The position numbers and the translations under genes were made by a program. Below are positions 11,111-23,535 of a stretch of DNA of 64,000 nucleotides, piece after piece (position 1 is the first letter of the stretch; the number at the start of each line of letters is the position of its first letter). The DNA comes from Lineus longissimus. Lineage: Eukaryota > Nemertea > Pilidiophora > Heteronemertea > Lineidae. The stretch is from positions 15,440,001 through 15,504,000 of the forward strand of contig NC_088317.1 of the NCBI RefSeq assembly GCF_910592395.1, written 5' to 3'. Under the pieces are notes generated by a model. The model was not told the origin of the DNA, did not search any database, and saw nothing but the letters and a program-made list of their open reading frames with translations.

Positions 11111-12754
11111 GCAAAGCAAACATCCGAAGTCGAGCTACAATCTATCTAGTCTTCGGAAATTTTTTCCCATTGGCTGATCCTGGCTGATGATAGTGTCATC
11201 TTAGAGCCGTTTGGTCCATTACCGTTCTGAACAGAAGTCGCATGGAGGCAGGATGCTACGCTCAAAATAACCCGAGGCAGTGTCTCTTAAGCCCCAGATC
11301 AAATTGTGTTTTTAGCATCGGTGACTTTCGTATTATATGTCTGAGGTAATGGAGAGGTATCTTTGTCCTTTTTTAACATTTGTTGATCAATGAGGATAAG
11401 GTACATTTATTCCAGGATGACATCTTAAAGAAATACAATACCCTTCCTTTCCGCGACTCAGTCGGGACCAAAGCAAATGGTGCATTGAGTCATTACGATG
11501 GAATTCCAATATGCGAGTTTCTGAATGGAACCCTACTGTCCACATCTATAGCAGGCCTAATCTAGCTACATTGTAGCTTATCTGCACCAGCCGGATTTAT
11601 GAACTGATATGAGAAGGTAAAATTTCATCGGTGGTGAAAATGTGAGAGTCGGCAAAAAGGCTGATAATGCGAGATTCACTTTAGAAGGAGGAAAATGACA
11701 ACTTCTGACATATCACTGACATCTTTTGGGAACTCGCACATCAGCTAATCCTGATTGTCCCTCATGTCAATATCGAATCCGACAACAAGTATTGTAAAGC
11801 CTTTACCGTTACCATAGTCTCAGGTGTTGCGTCTTTAAAGCCGAGATTAGACAAGGATGGGAAAATAACCATCTCCTCTGGCATGGTATCGAAATGGTGT
11901 CATCTTCTTAAGTGTCCTTTTCGGGTTGCTTGTCTGAAGTTGCCATTGAACCCCTCCTCAACAATGGATATCGTCGCTTGGATATTGAGAGGGGAAAGCT
12001 CCATGGCTATATTTGTCTGAAGGTGAGACCTTTGTGCTGGTTGTACGTGACTTGGGGTCATATTTCTCATAGATATATCGAGGATCTTTTGTTGAAGAGG
12101 CACATCCACATTTGCAACTTGATAGATAACCCATTTTCATTTTAACGGTCTCTTAATAGTTCGAGTGTTAGATTTGCCCTGGGGTGAAACCACTCCAACT
12201 CCCAAAATCTCATTTTGGCTAAAGTATAATAGGTTTAGCCCACTGCGTTATATTTTGACATCTTTCGAAGGTCTCGAAGGTTACCTCGATCCATTTCATA
12301 AATATGCAAATCTTGAAATAGAATCTTTAGCAATTCCTGAGCAAGTTAAGAAAGGGAAACTAGCTCTAGGGTATAATTTATCGGAAGTGGAGTATCTAAA
12401 TAATTCAGAGATAATAGCTGGTAGTCCTTGGATGAAATTGCCATTTGGCATGTTTAGTTTGTCTTTTATGAGCACTGTGATGAGTAAACATGATGTTTCC
12501 TCTCTTATATGCCTGCAAACAACACTGTCTACATTGCTCCCATTTCGCAATGTTGTGTTTTAGTTCTAGCTCCAACATTTAAACAGGGAATATTTACCAG
12601 AATGTGTAGCGGAAGATGCTACATTGTACAAATATTCTGTTCTCTTTCAGACATGTCGGAGGATTTTCTCTTGGGTTACCATAAGTTGAATGAAAAAACT
12701 ACATATATTCATATATTTGTGGTTTTGTGGCATACTTCGCCAAAACTAAACTTG
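11111..12754. other. intronic stretch with one unexplained open frame
   Basis: There is no array or known element. A 132-codon plus-strand frame at 12165-12563 is open but AT-rich. It has no recognisable domain and no splice or initiation context that persuades me, so it is treated as chance. Confidence 0.45.
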
Positions 12755-12962
12755 GATTTGAATATTTCTAATTTTGTAAATATACACTGAATATGAATTT
12801 TAACAGTGCCGTCGTGTAAAGACAGAATGATATACAAAGACTTTAAAGACCAAGTTTCAGTGAATTAGCTTGCATGATAACTGCACTACAGCTTTGTGTA
12901 TATCTTTTTTATTGAGCCACCAGTAAATACAGTGATATTGAACGGTGCACCCCTTTAAGACG
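12755..12962 (+). repeat. dispersed repeat family C, copy 3
   Basis: It contains ATACACTGAATATGAATTTT followed by AACAGTGCCGTCGTGTAAAG. Then come GCATGATAACTGCACTACAG, GCCACCAGTAAATACAGTGA and CCCCTTTAAGA. It is colinear with the copies at 10935 and 42425. Confidence 0.75.
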
Positions 12963-13374
12963 TCAGTGTCGCATTCATCAAGTCCGCTCTTTTTTAAAAA
13001 ATCTCTTTTATACAACTATGAATCTATTCGTGAGCTATCCATCTTTTGATATCTATGACGACATTTTGTACGTCTTGAGTGACAATTAAACTCTTAGGTA
13101 ATTCATTGATGGGGGTCTTTGAAGGATAAACGTACATGTACAACACATAGAGCATGACCTGTAGTACAGGTAATTGACTCTCCTTTTATCGCCTGATGAA
13201 TTCTTTATTGGGATAAACCACTAGTAATCGGTAATATACTATTGTTTGGAGTGGACATCAAACCTGAATAATTCAGTGATAGCGGTGTTTGGCTGATGAA
13301 ATTGTCACTTTGTTTGGGTTGATTAGGATACCTGACAATTCTCCCCTTGTCAATAATAAATGGAGATAATGCAC

Positions 13375-13437
13375 TTTATGTTCTTGGTAATACCGTTTAT
13401 GTTCTTGGTAATACCGTTGGTAATACTCTGATTGTGA
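13375..13437 (+). repeat. short tandem repeat, 21-bp unit
   Basis: The unit TTATGTTCTTGGTAATACCG occurs twice in direct succession. A partial TTGGTAATAC copy follows. Confidence 0.8.
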
Positions 13438-13544
13438 GTATACACAGTACTTGGTCCAACCCAGTGAATAGCCACGCCCCAAGATTTACAAACACATCTG
13501 TCTCTGTCTCACCCAAATCTCAGTTTATCTCGTCCACGATGAGG

Positions 13545-14095
13545 CAAGGTCTCCAGTTCTTTCTGTTAGGCATCTTGCCAAGGATCTATGTGACTGTGCC
13601 TCCCTCATGACACTCTCTAAAGACATTGCAATAGTTGTTGATACTTCAGACAGTTGGAATGCCAGCCAGTTCTGAGCATCTTGCCCCAGACTTATGCACC
13701 TTCGCCTCCCCAATGACACTAATGACAAGACAACAGTGGATAATATTTAAGACTGTTGGATCAGTGACCTGTTTTTAGCAGCTCGCCAAGCTCCTATGTT
13801 ACTGCATTTCCCTAATGCCACACTAATGACAATCCAATAGTGGTGAACACTTCCCACTGCTAGGCCACAATTCAGCATCTTGCCAAGCGCCTACCTGGCC
13901 TCATCTCTCCAATGACACTCAAATGCCTAGCACATCTTCCTACCTAATGACACTCAAATGAAAATACAATAGTAGTTGATACTTCAGACTGTTGGATTAC
14001 CAGCCTGTTGTAAGTGAGCAGCTTGCCAAGAAATAACAAATATGACTTCACCTCCCTAATGACACTCTAATGCCAATCAAATAGTGATTACTAAT
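13545..14095 (+). repeat. degenerate tandem repeat, about 110 bp x 5
   Basis: A GACACT..AATGACAAT.CAATAGT block recurs at about 13608, 13714, 13822, 13948 and 14060. Each is accompanied by GACTGTTGGAT-like, CATCTTGCCAAG-like and CCTCCCTAATG-like words. Spacing is 106-126 bp. Copies are diverged and internally deleted, so the array is old. Confidence 0.75.
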
Positions 14096-14734
14096 TAGTG
14101 CTGCGGGAGCTTGGGCAATTGTGAGTTAACGAGGAGAATCTATAGAAGTCTTCCCAACGATCAGGTATAGATCCTTGTCGATTGTAGGTTATTAACAATC
14201 GCCACGTGCAATGCGACGATACGACCAATTTGTAATCTGTACGCCGAGATAATATTTAAAGTAATCGGCCGGTATAATTGTGCGGTGTGCTGGCGCATGA
14301 GATTACGAGAATGTCTTTGTCGCTGAGCGCTGCTTGTAGCTATAACCGAGACACGGCCATTCAATGTTCTGGTTGGATGCACCAAATAGGGTTGGCTTCG
14401 AAACTGATGGGATGTTATGTTGTGTGAAGCGTCCTGCAAACGAGTGATTTTTATCTCCGTGACCTGCAGTCATGATCACATGCAACCAAAATCACTCATT
14501 TGCAGTTGTCATTGCAAGAGCCTGTCTTGTGTATCGATGATCACAGTAGCTAAGCATGAATGATAAAACCCAGCGATTACCAGTTTTACTCGCTGATGAA
14601 CATCTTTTTTGGTGGACTTCAGCATGTTCAACATGTGTAAAAATGATTGAACTATTGGTAAGGTGTACATATTTATACTCTCAGTTCAATCCGAGTTGGG
14701 AATGTTTCCATCTGAATGATATTGAATGATATTG

Positions 14735-14965
14735 AATGAAATTATCTTTTGTATAGCGCCTTTCCCACTGAATACAATGTTCAAAAGTGCTCACACTCCA
14801 AAATGCTCGCGGAAGAGGAAAGTTTTCAAGTTTTTTTGGAAGGTGATGGAGTCAGTTTCTTTCCTCAGGTCATGGCCTAGTGAGTTCCACATTCGAGGGG
14901 CATGCACTGAGAATGCCCTTGCCCCGAATGGATGCTCGATAAGAAGATGCTGGGCCTATCAGCAT
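14735..14965 (+). repeat. tatagcgcctttc-type dispersed repeat
   Basis: It begins TTGTATAGCGCCTTTCCCAC, then TGTTCAAAAGTGCTCACAC. It continues with an AGGAAAGTTTTCAAGTTTTT block and GTGAGTTCCACATTCGAGGG, then GCACTGAGAATGCCCTTG. Repeats of this wording are common across invertebrate genomes, and I do not assert a family name. The plus-strand open frame across it (14726-14968) reflects the repeat. Confidence 0.6.
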
Positions 14966-16119
14966 TGACCGAATCAAACTCTATCTGAAATTAACCAACA
15001 CACTTTCAAGACATTGTGCACCCAAACCCAAATATCATTTCAAAAGCATTTGTAGCCCTATTCCAACAATACCTGACTTCCCAACTCATTTTACTCTCAG
15101 TTCAAACCTGACTGTAGACGACCCATCTGGGCCTATCGTCATTGATCGAATCAGACACTAATTGAATAGATTCCTGATCCATTTAATTAATAGAGAGATG
15201 TATCCCTTTGTGGAAGATTAATAGATTATCTATACTGTCACTTTGGTGCCATATGGCCCGTGCAAGTATCTATAACAACACATTGAGGCAATGTTGTTGT
15301 CAATTTCAGCAATAGACCTTGGATCTTTTCGATTTCATTCATATAGAAGTAATTTTTTGGAATGCCTTCCTGTACTGGTGCAATGGATACTAAAGTGATC
15401 TGGAAAATTTGATTTGAAGATTAGAATTCCATTTAGTTGACATTTGGTGGATTAGGAACTGCTTTACTCTGAATTAAATGTCATAATTTCGTTGGCAATT
15501 GAGAGGAACATATTGATGCAATGGATATGTCAATTTCATACCGGCTTTTTGATGGATTACATATCTAAGGGAATTATGCTGTCAATCATCAAATGTGATG
15601 TCATATAGTTTGTCCAAGTACTTTAGTTTCACCAATGTAAGACTGGTTGACTAACTCCTACAAAACGTAATTATGGCCAAGCGATATATCATCACAGATG
15701 CCAAGCTGGATTGAGACATGATGACCACCAGAAAACTGAGTGTAACCAACCCTTACATGTAGTAATCATGACTGCAGTGCATGATTTCTTGAATATTTAG
15801 AAACTGTCTTGAATCATGAAACTAGAGTACATGTATAGTGATTGCATGTAACTCTATCCCTTTGAGATGACTTTATACTTCCATCTCTGATATTGGACAC
15901 CAAAATCCATTCACTTGATTCTTACTTCTATTACTTTGGGATATCTTGTGGTGGTATTTGTGATAGAAAATTTTGGCAATTTCGTATCGGATGTAAATCT
16001 GGTATCAAATGTTTGATATTTGGGATGCTTTAATCACATTAGTGTTGGTTTCAGTAGTCCAAGATTGTACAGTGTGGTATCTCATTTAATAACCTACAGC
16101 GTTCGTTATTTGAATATCG
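14966..16119. other. intronic stretch, nothing recognised
   Basis: AT-rich sequence with no exon-like composition. Weak self-similarity was noticed (GACCGAATCAAAC at about 14968, and GATCGAATCAGAC at about 15145 following a GGGCCTATCGTCATT block), suggesting an old partial duplication of about 180 bp. Confidence 0.45.
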
Positions 16120-16275
16120 TAATTGATTTTTGGAAATTTGGAATTGCTTGAAAACGTACTGAATATGATTTTATCAATGCTGATATGCGAATACTATCAG
16201 AACTGGACTTATCTGTGGGACTGGTTCATGGAGTTAGCTGATTTTTGAACGCCTCTCTCTAAGAAGCAAAGAAAA
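16120..16275 (+). repeat. dispersed repeat family C, truncated copy 4
   Basis: GGAAATTTGGAATTGCTTG, then GTACTGAATATGATTTTAT and CAATGCTGATATGCG match the left half of family C. The right half is poorly preserved. It lies immediately before the duplicated SINE block at 16281. Confidence 0.45.
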
Positions 16276-16280
16276 ACTCC

Positions 16281-17296
16281 TAATTATAGCCTTATGGATG
16301 CCCATAAAAAACAAATTAAGTTCTTAAAATTCCAATCTTTTCTGGGTGTGGGCCTCGAGACCCACTCGTCTCATAGCAAATTTGGTCCTTTACCAAATTT
16401 CTGGATCCTCCACCAAGATGCTTCCTCAAGCGATTGCTGGCACAAAAATGACAAGTGTTTTGTACCCTGGTAGAGAGAAGCAAAGAGAATATTTGCTTTT
16501 GTCAACCCTTTAAAAAACAATTTAATTGTTGAAAAAAAAATTTTTTCTTCCATCTTCCCTCCTGTGGTTTGTACCCTGGACCCGCCGCATAGAAGCCCAA
16601 GACCTCTAACGCTAGGCCACAAAGAACTACATGGAAGACATTGGTCCTAGCTGTTGTTTGAATGACTATTGAGAGGATATTGTTCAAGCCAGAGGTGGAT
16701 TAACCTTTTGGTAACAATACTGGGGACAGGAGACAATATCAGCGTGGTGAACAATACCAAATAAGAATACAGTGGTTTTGATGTCTGTTAATTATAGCCT
16801 TATGGATGCCCATAAAAAACAAATTAAGTTCTTAAAATTCCAATCTGTTCTGGGTGTGGGCCCCGAGACCCACTCGTCTCATAGCAAATTTGGTCCTTTA
16901 CCAAATTTCTTGATCCTCCACCATGATGCTTCCTCAAGCGATTGCTGGCACAAAAATGACAAATGTTTTGTTCTTGGGTAGAGAGAAGCAAAGAGAATCT
17001 TTGCTTTTGTCTACCCTTTAAAAAAATATTTAATTGTTGAAAAAAAAAAAATTTCCATCTTCCCTCCTGTGGTTTGTACCCTGGACCCTCCACATAGAAG
17101 CCCAAGACCTCTAACACTAGGCCACAAAGGACTACATAGAAGATGTCGGTCCTGGCTGTTGTTTGAATGACTATTGAGAGGCTATTGTTCAAGCCAGAGG
17201 TGGATTAACCTTTCGGAAACAATACTGGGGACAGGAGACAATACCAGCATGGTGAACAATACCAAATAAGAATACAATGGTTTTGATGTCTGTTTG
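16281..17296 (-). repeat. tandem duplication of a 508-bp block with a tRNA-SINE-like core
   Basis: 16281-16788 and 16789-17296 are near-identical direct copies, both starting TAATTATAGCCTTATGGATG. On the minus strand each contains GTGGCCTAG(C/T)GTTAGAGG, an A-box-like word, followed by GGGTCCAGGGTACAAACC, a degenerate B-box-like word. This suggests a tRNA-derived SINE head. The small number of substitutions indicates a recent duplication. The minus-strand open frames over both copies are repeat-derived. Confidence 0.8.
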
Positions 17297-17764
17297 GCAA
17301 AAGTAAATAACAGACTACCTTCAAAAGTTCCCTTCAACTGTTGCATCTCTGTCCCCGCCCTATAATGCTCACTGTGTTCAAATCACGCTGTTCTAGAAGA
17401 AATTATATGTCAAAGTGACAACGATATAAGAAACTTTCTTCAAGTATAGGTCTGGTGATGGCATCTTTCATCATCCAGGACCACATTGTCGAATTATCAA
17501 ATCGTATTGACATGACCATTCATATGAAAGCATTGACTGACGAATGGAACCGTGTTGACATCGATACCATTGTTCTTTGATAACTCGGTCTGATTTGTTG
17601 ATGAAACCAGGTATTGGATTATTCTGGTCTTTCCCTATCTTGGTAAGGGAAATTGGAGATTACTTACTATTGTAATGAGTGTGGCAAATGTGGTTACATT
17701 TTTGAGATGAAGTTCATGGTGACCTTCAGCGGCTGCAATAGAGTCCCCCATACCCATTCATTCA
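17297..17764. other. intronic stretch, nothing recognised
   Basis: No repeat or exon signal that I can support. Confidence 0.4.
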
Positions 17765-17970
17765 ACTTGACTAGGCATGATAATGGGCCAAGGCAGGTTA
17801 AAGGCCCCACCATAATAGAAACATGAGTAGCTTGCATGGACTCTACTTCTGGCCGAAGTCGGGGCACTTGGCCAATAAGCCCAATTGACACCTAAACCGT
17901 AGCGGCATGCAAAAACACTCCCGCCTTGGAGGAGGAATACTCTGGAGAAAACCACCTTAAAGTGCAGAGC
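17765..17970 (-). repeat. dispersed repeat family B, copy 2
   Basis: The minus strand reads GGTGGGGCCTTTAACCTGCC, then TTGGCCCAT. Blocks ATGAGTAGCTTGC.TGGACTC, TTGGCCAATAA and TTAAAGTGCAGA are shared in order with 3920-4175. Confidence 0.65.
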
Positions 17971-19364
17971 GAGTACTGAAAAAGCGTTGTCTGATGGTGC
18001 CAACGGTGTTGACAGCGGTGCCTTTGTTTGCAATTCCATCGCTTGGTTTGATTTGTTGATGAGATCAGGTATCATATTGGATTATTCTGGTCATACCGTA
18101 TCTTGATCATGTTGATTAGACATTGCAGAAATTCCCCCAAAGGTATCATCGGATCAGACACTGCTAGAATAACAATATTTGAATAGAAATGGAATGGAGA
18201 GTGTCATGAGTGTCAGTCATTTGCAAATTTTAAAATGCTGTTCAGGAATTCAGGAACAAGAAATTATTGATGACTCTAAAACATGTAAAACATTAATTCA
18301 AGTGCACTAATATAGCGTTTTACGAAATATCATTCGGTTTTTCCTCTAAAAACACAATTTCTGCCAAAAAAATGGTGGTTTACCATACATGTAGCAATCA
18401 TGTTTAGGTTGATATTTTCTGAATGAGATGGAACTCTTAATACGCTCCGCTTTCTCAAAGAATGGACTCTGCGTTGCTGGAAAATGGAACCAATTTCTAC
18501 ATTATCCACTGTATCTTTGATGTTTTTGTGCGTGCTCGAGGGCGCTCTGTATAGTAATTATAAAATTCTGATATTGTTTGATCAAACACGTATTGATTAT
18601 GCCTTTCCCAGCTTCACCTGCTACAGAGAGGGATAGTTAATAGATTTGGGTCAGGGGAGAATATGTGATGCATTCTCCAAAGCAGACTTAATATTCAAGC
18701 AAATTGGTTCCTTGGGGGAGACTAGCATTGCTAGCCACGGCAGGCTACCAGTCTATGGAAAGGAAAATGATTAAAAAAATTGGAGGAGATTGAAACCCTA
18801 GAGGTGCAGAGAGCAGGCCCCTCCTTGACTCTAACCTATTCAGTCCCGGCTACAGAAGACGGAAGCATCAGGCCAATTTGGTGCATAACTTGCGTGCTAT
18901 GCATACCAAATCATATTGGGAAAGAAGGAGAAGAAGAACCTTTGATTGTTGTGCAGCCACAACTGGTTGTCTGGTGGTATATTTGTCCCTTTCCATGTTT
19001 AAGATGTTGGGGAGAATTGTAACCCCAGGGCAGTCGTTTGGGTATTGATCAACTCCCTTGGCCTCATAATCTTTGTTAAATGCTTGTATTTTGCTGCTTC
19101 ACCTGTCACATATATGGATATTTTATCGATTTCTGGCCAGTTGGCTATGGTTTGTATCGATTGCTAGTCATTGGGGGAAGAGACCCAGTCAGGGTGGCTA
19201 TGGATTTGACAGGGGTATTCCATTAGAATACTGTGTTCCATGAAATTGTTATGGTATTGATAGGTCAAGTAGACCCCTAGGGACAGGAGATTGATGGATG
19301 GCTTTGGATAGAGGTCTTACCATATCATATCTTTACCAGCATCGTAACCCTATCAGATTTTTCC
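17971..19364. other. intronic stretch, nothing recognised
   Basis: Mixed AT-rich sequence. An 80-codon plus-strand frame at 18780-19022 has no domain I recognise and is flanked by stops on both sides. It is treated as chance. Confidence 0.4.
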
Positions 19365-19480
19365 TGGAAGTGAGGGTCCACTATAGGCTACTGTCCACCT
19401 ATGTGGGATCTTTTACTTGCCCTGGCATAGACACTCGGGAACAAGGACCTTTCGTCTCATCCGATAGACTCACGATATTA
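19365..19480 (+). repeat. dispersed repeat family B, copy 3
   Basis: TATGTGGGATCTTTTACTTG, then CCCTGGCATAGACACTCGGG, then AACAAGGACC..TCGTCTCATCCGA. This is the plus orientation of the block at 3920-4010 and 17765-17860. It is a short fragment. Confidence 0.6.
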
Positions 19481-19849
19481 TTGACCATGTTCCATGAAAT
19501 TAAGTTGTTGTGGTATTCACTATTGACAGAACAAGTTGACCCAGGTCTAAAGGGAGAGAAGGTGGATTGCTTGTGGTGGCTTATCGTACATTAATCGACA
19601 GTTAAACGGAGCTTGTTGCCTTTCGCAGGTCGGCGGTGATGTAGGGGTGTCATCTGTGCCACACCACTGGTAGCAAAAGCGTTACCATACTTGTTGCTTT
19701 GGCCAGGCCAGCTCCGCTATTCTATTCCAATCTATTTGCGCGACTTGTACATTCTGTCAGAAATCTCTCTGAGGCAAACTGCGTTATGACGAGCTGTCGG
19801 CTATTTCCCCTGTTAATGTTAGCGTTATCTTACCATCATGTCGCTAAAC

Positions 19850-20545
19850 CCAAACCAGGAGTGGCTTATCATCATTCCGTTGACCATAATGCCCAATCCA
19901 TTTGCAGTTAGTTTGTCATAAATCTGTCACTGGCAGGATTGTGGTACTGTGTAGCTGTCATCCTGCCAGACTAGCAAGTGAATATAAAAAGCCCCCAGAG
20001 GCACTGTCGCAGGGAAAATGACACATCATATTCTAATAATGTTGCTAACTCTCAGCTCAGAAACTCTCAAGAGTTACTGCATATCAAGCTGACCTTTGCC
20101 TCGGTGAAAACTTTTTCTTTCTCAAAAAGTTGATCTGTTGTATTTTTTCCCATTTTTTGTAATCCTTGAGACTTTTGCCTGTAATCTGCCAGGACAAACC
20201 TTGACATGTTTGATGGTATGCTCTGTCACATATTACACCCAATATGAGGCTATTGATCTAAACTTCAAGTCCTTATCTTTTTGTTGACCATGATTTGTAT
20301 ATTTTTCCAAAATCACTTGCGGTTACGCTGTCCTTCTGTCACAAATGTGTCAAAGATAGCAGGTTGTTGTATCATTTATCTTTCATCCTGTCGGATTTGT
20401 AAGTGTGTATACAAAGCCCCACACAGCATGGTTGTGGGAAAAATGACACCTGAAATTCTCATGATATTGCTGTCGCGCAGGAAATATTGCGATAGCAAGT
20501 TAACTTTTTCGTCCGTCAATTTCTTTTTCTCGTAAAAAATTTATA
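19850..20545 (+). repeat. degenerate tandem duplication, about 400-bp offset
   Basis: Copy 1 (about 19880-20140) and copy 2 (about 20280-20545) share TTGACCAT, a TCTGTCAC block, TCATCCTG(C/T)C, GCAAGTG/GTAAGTG...AAAGCCCC and a GGGAAAA(A)TGACAC block. They also share a TTTTTC(T/G)..CTC..AAAA block. Old duplication with no coding signal. Confidence 0.6.
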
Positions 20546-22199
20546 AGTCGCAATTGTGTGCTGGGGTGGAAAAAGATCTGGCGGATCATAGCTAAAAAAG
20601 CTACATTGATGTTGTGTCTGCAGACGTGAACATGATAGCTCTCCTCTTTAGGATGCTCTGGTGTGATAATGGATGTGGCAACATGTGATTTGACATGTTT
20701 GAAAGAAGTTATCGTAAAAAAAACCTTCCAGTTGAAAAAATCCTTTTGAATCTTATTTGACAAATCATTAAAAAAATCTCGGTGGCATTTCACCGTCACA
20801 GTAAATTTTATTTTGGAATTCCTCCCAAATGTTTCCAGTTGAAAACTTTTCATTTTGCACATAATCAGGGAAATCAAGCGTATCAGCCATCAGTGGGCGT
20901 AGTTGCGTCAGAATGCCTGAATGAAAATCAAAGCGTTCATGCCTGATTTTGTCCAGATATTGAAAAAATGACATGTTCCCTTTATGTATGAATCCTCTGA
21001 AATATCATTTGACAGTTAGGACGGGGATTGAATTAACTTTAGGAGTAGTCATGAATTAGATTTTGACAGCTGTAGCGAAATGATCAGGCAACTGTCACGT
21101 GTGATGTTTTCAGCCTCGGTTCTGAAATGTCCTGTTCTGCTATCAGCTGTGTGGCCTTCATATCTTGCATGTTGTGTTCTGTTGAACAGTATCTCTGTGA
21201 CTTGTTTGAATATCTTGGTGGTAATGATAGTATCATGCATTTATTTTATAGTGTCCATCTGTGGTTAAACCACGCTCAGGGCGCTGACCTGAAGAAATGT
21301 CGTGTTGCCTGCAACAAGGGTATTGTCATGGACTAGGGTGATCTCTGCTAGTGAATGTAAGCCTGATGGGAAATGATATAGGAGATGAATAGCTAATTAA
21401 AGGGGATTTGTTGATTCAGCCAACATTTTAGATTTTCGCCATCATTTTTGGCTTAAAAGTCAGGCGTAGATCAGCCTGATGAACTTGTGGACAATAGATC
21501 CCGGTTTCAATTTGACATGATTCAGAAACTCGCGTTTGACCTGATGATGCATTAATTGCCTTGATACTTGCTGATAGATCTTTTAGTTAATCCCAACATC
21601 ATAAGTATAAGGTTCCAATTCCGTCACACTGAAACCTAGGAAATGACTTAATACAGAATAAATGTCGTTTTAAGAAATCGATAGGTTTCTGAAACTACAT
21701 GTAGGATCAAATGGTTTTCCATTTGGAGGGTGTGCCATTAAAACGTTTCATTGGAAATCTGTCGCCTTTTGCTAAAGACGTTTGGGAAATGACTTCTAAA
21801 AGTATTTTCATCTTCCATATAAATGATATAGTGCAAATGAATATGACCTTTATCATATTTACTTAAGGGAATTTCTAAAATATGTTAAGAAGCAATATGC
21901 ATTGAGGAATATAGTATCCGTAATGGAAATTTTTTTGTGTGAGATGCTTTCCACATATTCCATTGTCTTTTATCACTCAAATTTAAAATTGTTCCAAACT
22001 CTCCAAAGCTTGTTAGCTTTAGTAATGGCTTTTGGCTAGATGCTTCGAATGTGTGATATGAAGATCGATGGAAACTGAATTCCTGTTAGAGGTATTGTGT
22101 TGTATATTTCGTCAACATTTTGTCCAAGCGACAACTATTCAGTGTCTTTCTGTGATGAAAAATTTGAAATTTTGATTGTTCACTTCGAACATGAATTAA
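20546..22199. other. intronic stretch, no supported feature
   Basis: Overlapping minus-strand frames of 125 and 68 codons (20500-20974) are the longest here. They share no recognisable domain and run partly into the repeat at 20280-20545. Nothing else was seen. Confidence 0.4.
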
Positions 22200-22440
22200 G
22201 TGAAAACGGAACTGAGCAAGCATCATAAGCGTGCAGCAGAAAAGCCGAAAGCTTTTCTGCGAAGCGCTACTATGGTTAACGTGCATACGACGTCATCCAA
22301 TGTAAACAATGTTTCTCAAGTCCATGGATTCGTTTCAAATGGCTTAAATTTGACTTAAAATGGCCGCCAGAAGAGATAAACGCGCGAAAGTAGTAACTCG
22401 ACTATTCTGAGCTCCGAGAGAGAACCAGACGATTATTCTC
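22200..22440. promoter_or_regulatory. CpG-enriched stretch with clustered factor-like motifs
   Basis: Within AT-rich surroundings this block is locally rich in CpG. It holds GACGTCAT (CRE-like), CCAAT, GTAAACA (forkhead-like), AAATGGCCGCC (YY1-like) and AACGCGCG. A 10-bp perfect stem with a 5-nt loop lies at 22236-22260 (GCAGAAAAGC, CGAAA, GCTTTTCTGC). It could be an intronic enhancer, an alternative promoter or part of an unrecognised element. Motif matches are by eye only. Confidence 0.35.
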
Positions 22441-23194
22441 ACTGTTTTTTAATCAAACTTCAATTTCTGGGGGTTTACCCCCCGACATATGTGTTTTGAT
22501 ATTTGAGACTTTAGTAATGATATCCAAAAGATGCTTAAAATGGATATAATCCCGAAATAATGAAGCAAAAGACGGGCAGGCGTTCCGAAAAAAAAAATGT
22601 TATTTTGAGATTTCAATAAACCTTTTGAACGAATTCCACATGGGCCGTGGTGGGATCCGAAGACACCTTAAGGAGGAATGCATGTTTTTATGGGGTACCA
22701 TTGGTTTTGCAGATCTTCTGTTTTTTTCTAAAGAATAATCAATATTCGCTAGCAGGCTTTTTATGCTCCCAGGTATGAAGAGGGTTCTATGTTCCTTGAG
22801 TTCTTTGTTCATCAGTCTGGTGTTCCTCAAGAGTAAAGTGTCTTCAAGTCTCTTGGCCAGCAAAAACCCTTTCCAACCAATTTTTTATGCATTAACCATT
22901 CGGCAACATGTTGGTGGGGGAAAAACCTGATCCCTAGATCCCTGACCCCTTGAATTGGTTGCCCAGGTACGACCACAAGCAATTGCCTCAAGGAAGCCAC
23001 CAGTACGACCTCGTGGGAGTCTTGCCAATATCATGCCAGTGAAAAGGAAGGGTAATGATGGTTGAGGGTTGCAGTTAGGGTACCATCAAGGAGTACCTCT
23101 TCCTCGCTCTGTCAAAGGACTGCACCATCATGAAGGTTTAGGGGTTCCACTCGAGCGCCCCAGGGTAAGCAGCTCGGAAGGACTTATTGCGAGG

Positions 23195-23535
23195 CCAATA
23201 GGGGGTTTGGGGGGCCTTCCCCCCAATGCACTGGCTAAAACATGTCAGAAGGACGGGGGTTGGGGGGGGGGGGGGCTCTCCATGGCGACAGTTGCGCGAG
23301 TTCAATAGAGCTTGCACTTTACATTAGAATCTGCCAGAGTCCCAGACTACGATAGTCTGGACACCTTTCGGGGGGGGGGACATTTTCCATTTCTTTGCCG
23401 GCTATTATGACGATGGAGTTGAGTTACTGCTAATGCGATACACGGAGAAAAATGTCTATCAAAACAAAAAATTGGCGGAAGGAACTATAGCAGGGTCCCA
23501 ACCAGGGGGTTTGGGGGGTTTCCCCCCAACCTAAA
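23195..23535 (+). repeat. G-tract region with two copies of a G/C hairpin
   Basis: GGGGGTTTGGGGGG followed within 2-5 nt by TTCCCCCC/TCCCCCC occurs at 23201-23227 and again near 23505-23527. Each can fold as a short GC hairpin or form G-quadruplexes. A 14-G run lies at 23262-23275 and a 10-G run near 23370-23379. CCAGACTA-CGA-TAGTCTGG at 23342-23360 is a perfect small stem. The function is unknown. Confidence 0.65.

Noticed and set aside
12165-12563. 132-codon plus-strand ORF as a gene
   Set aside because: AT-rich, no recognisable domain, no supporting splice or start context. This length is possible by chance in 64 kb.
20500-20974. Minus-strand frames of 125 and 68 codons as transposase remnants
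   Set aside because: No catalytic motif or known domain is visible, and the frame partly crosses a duplicated non-coding block.
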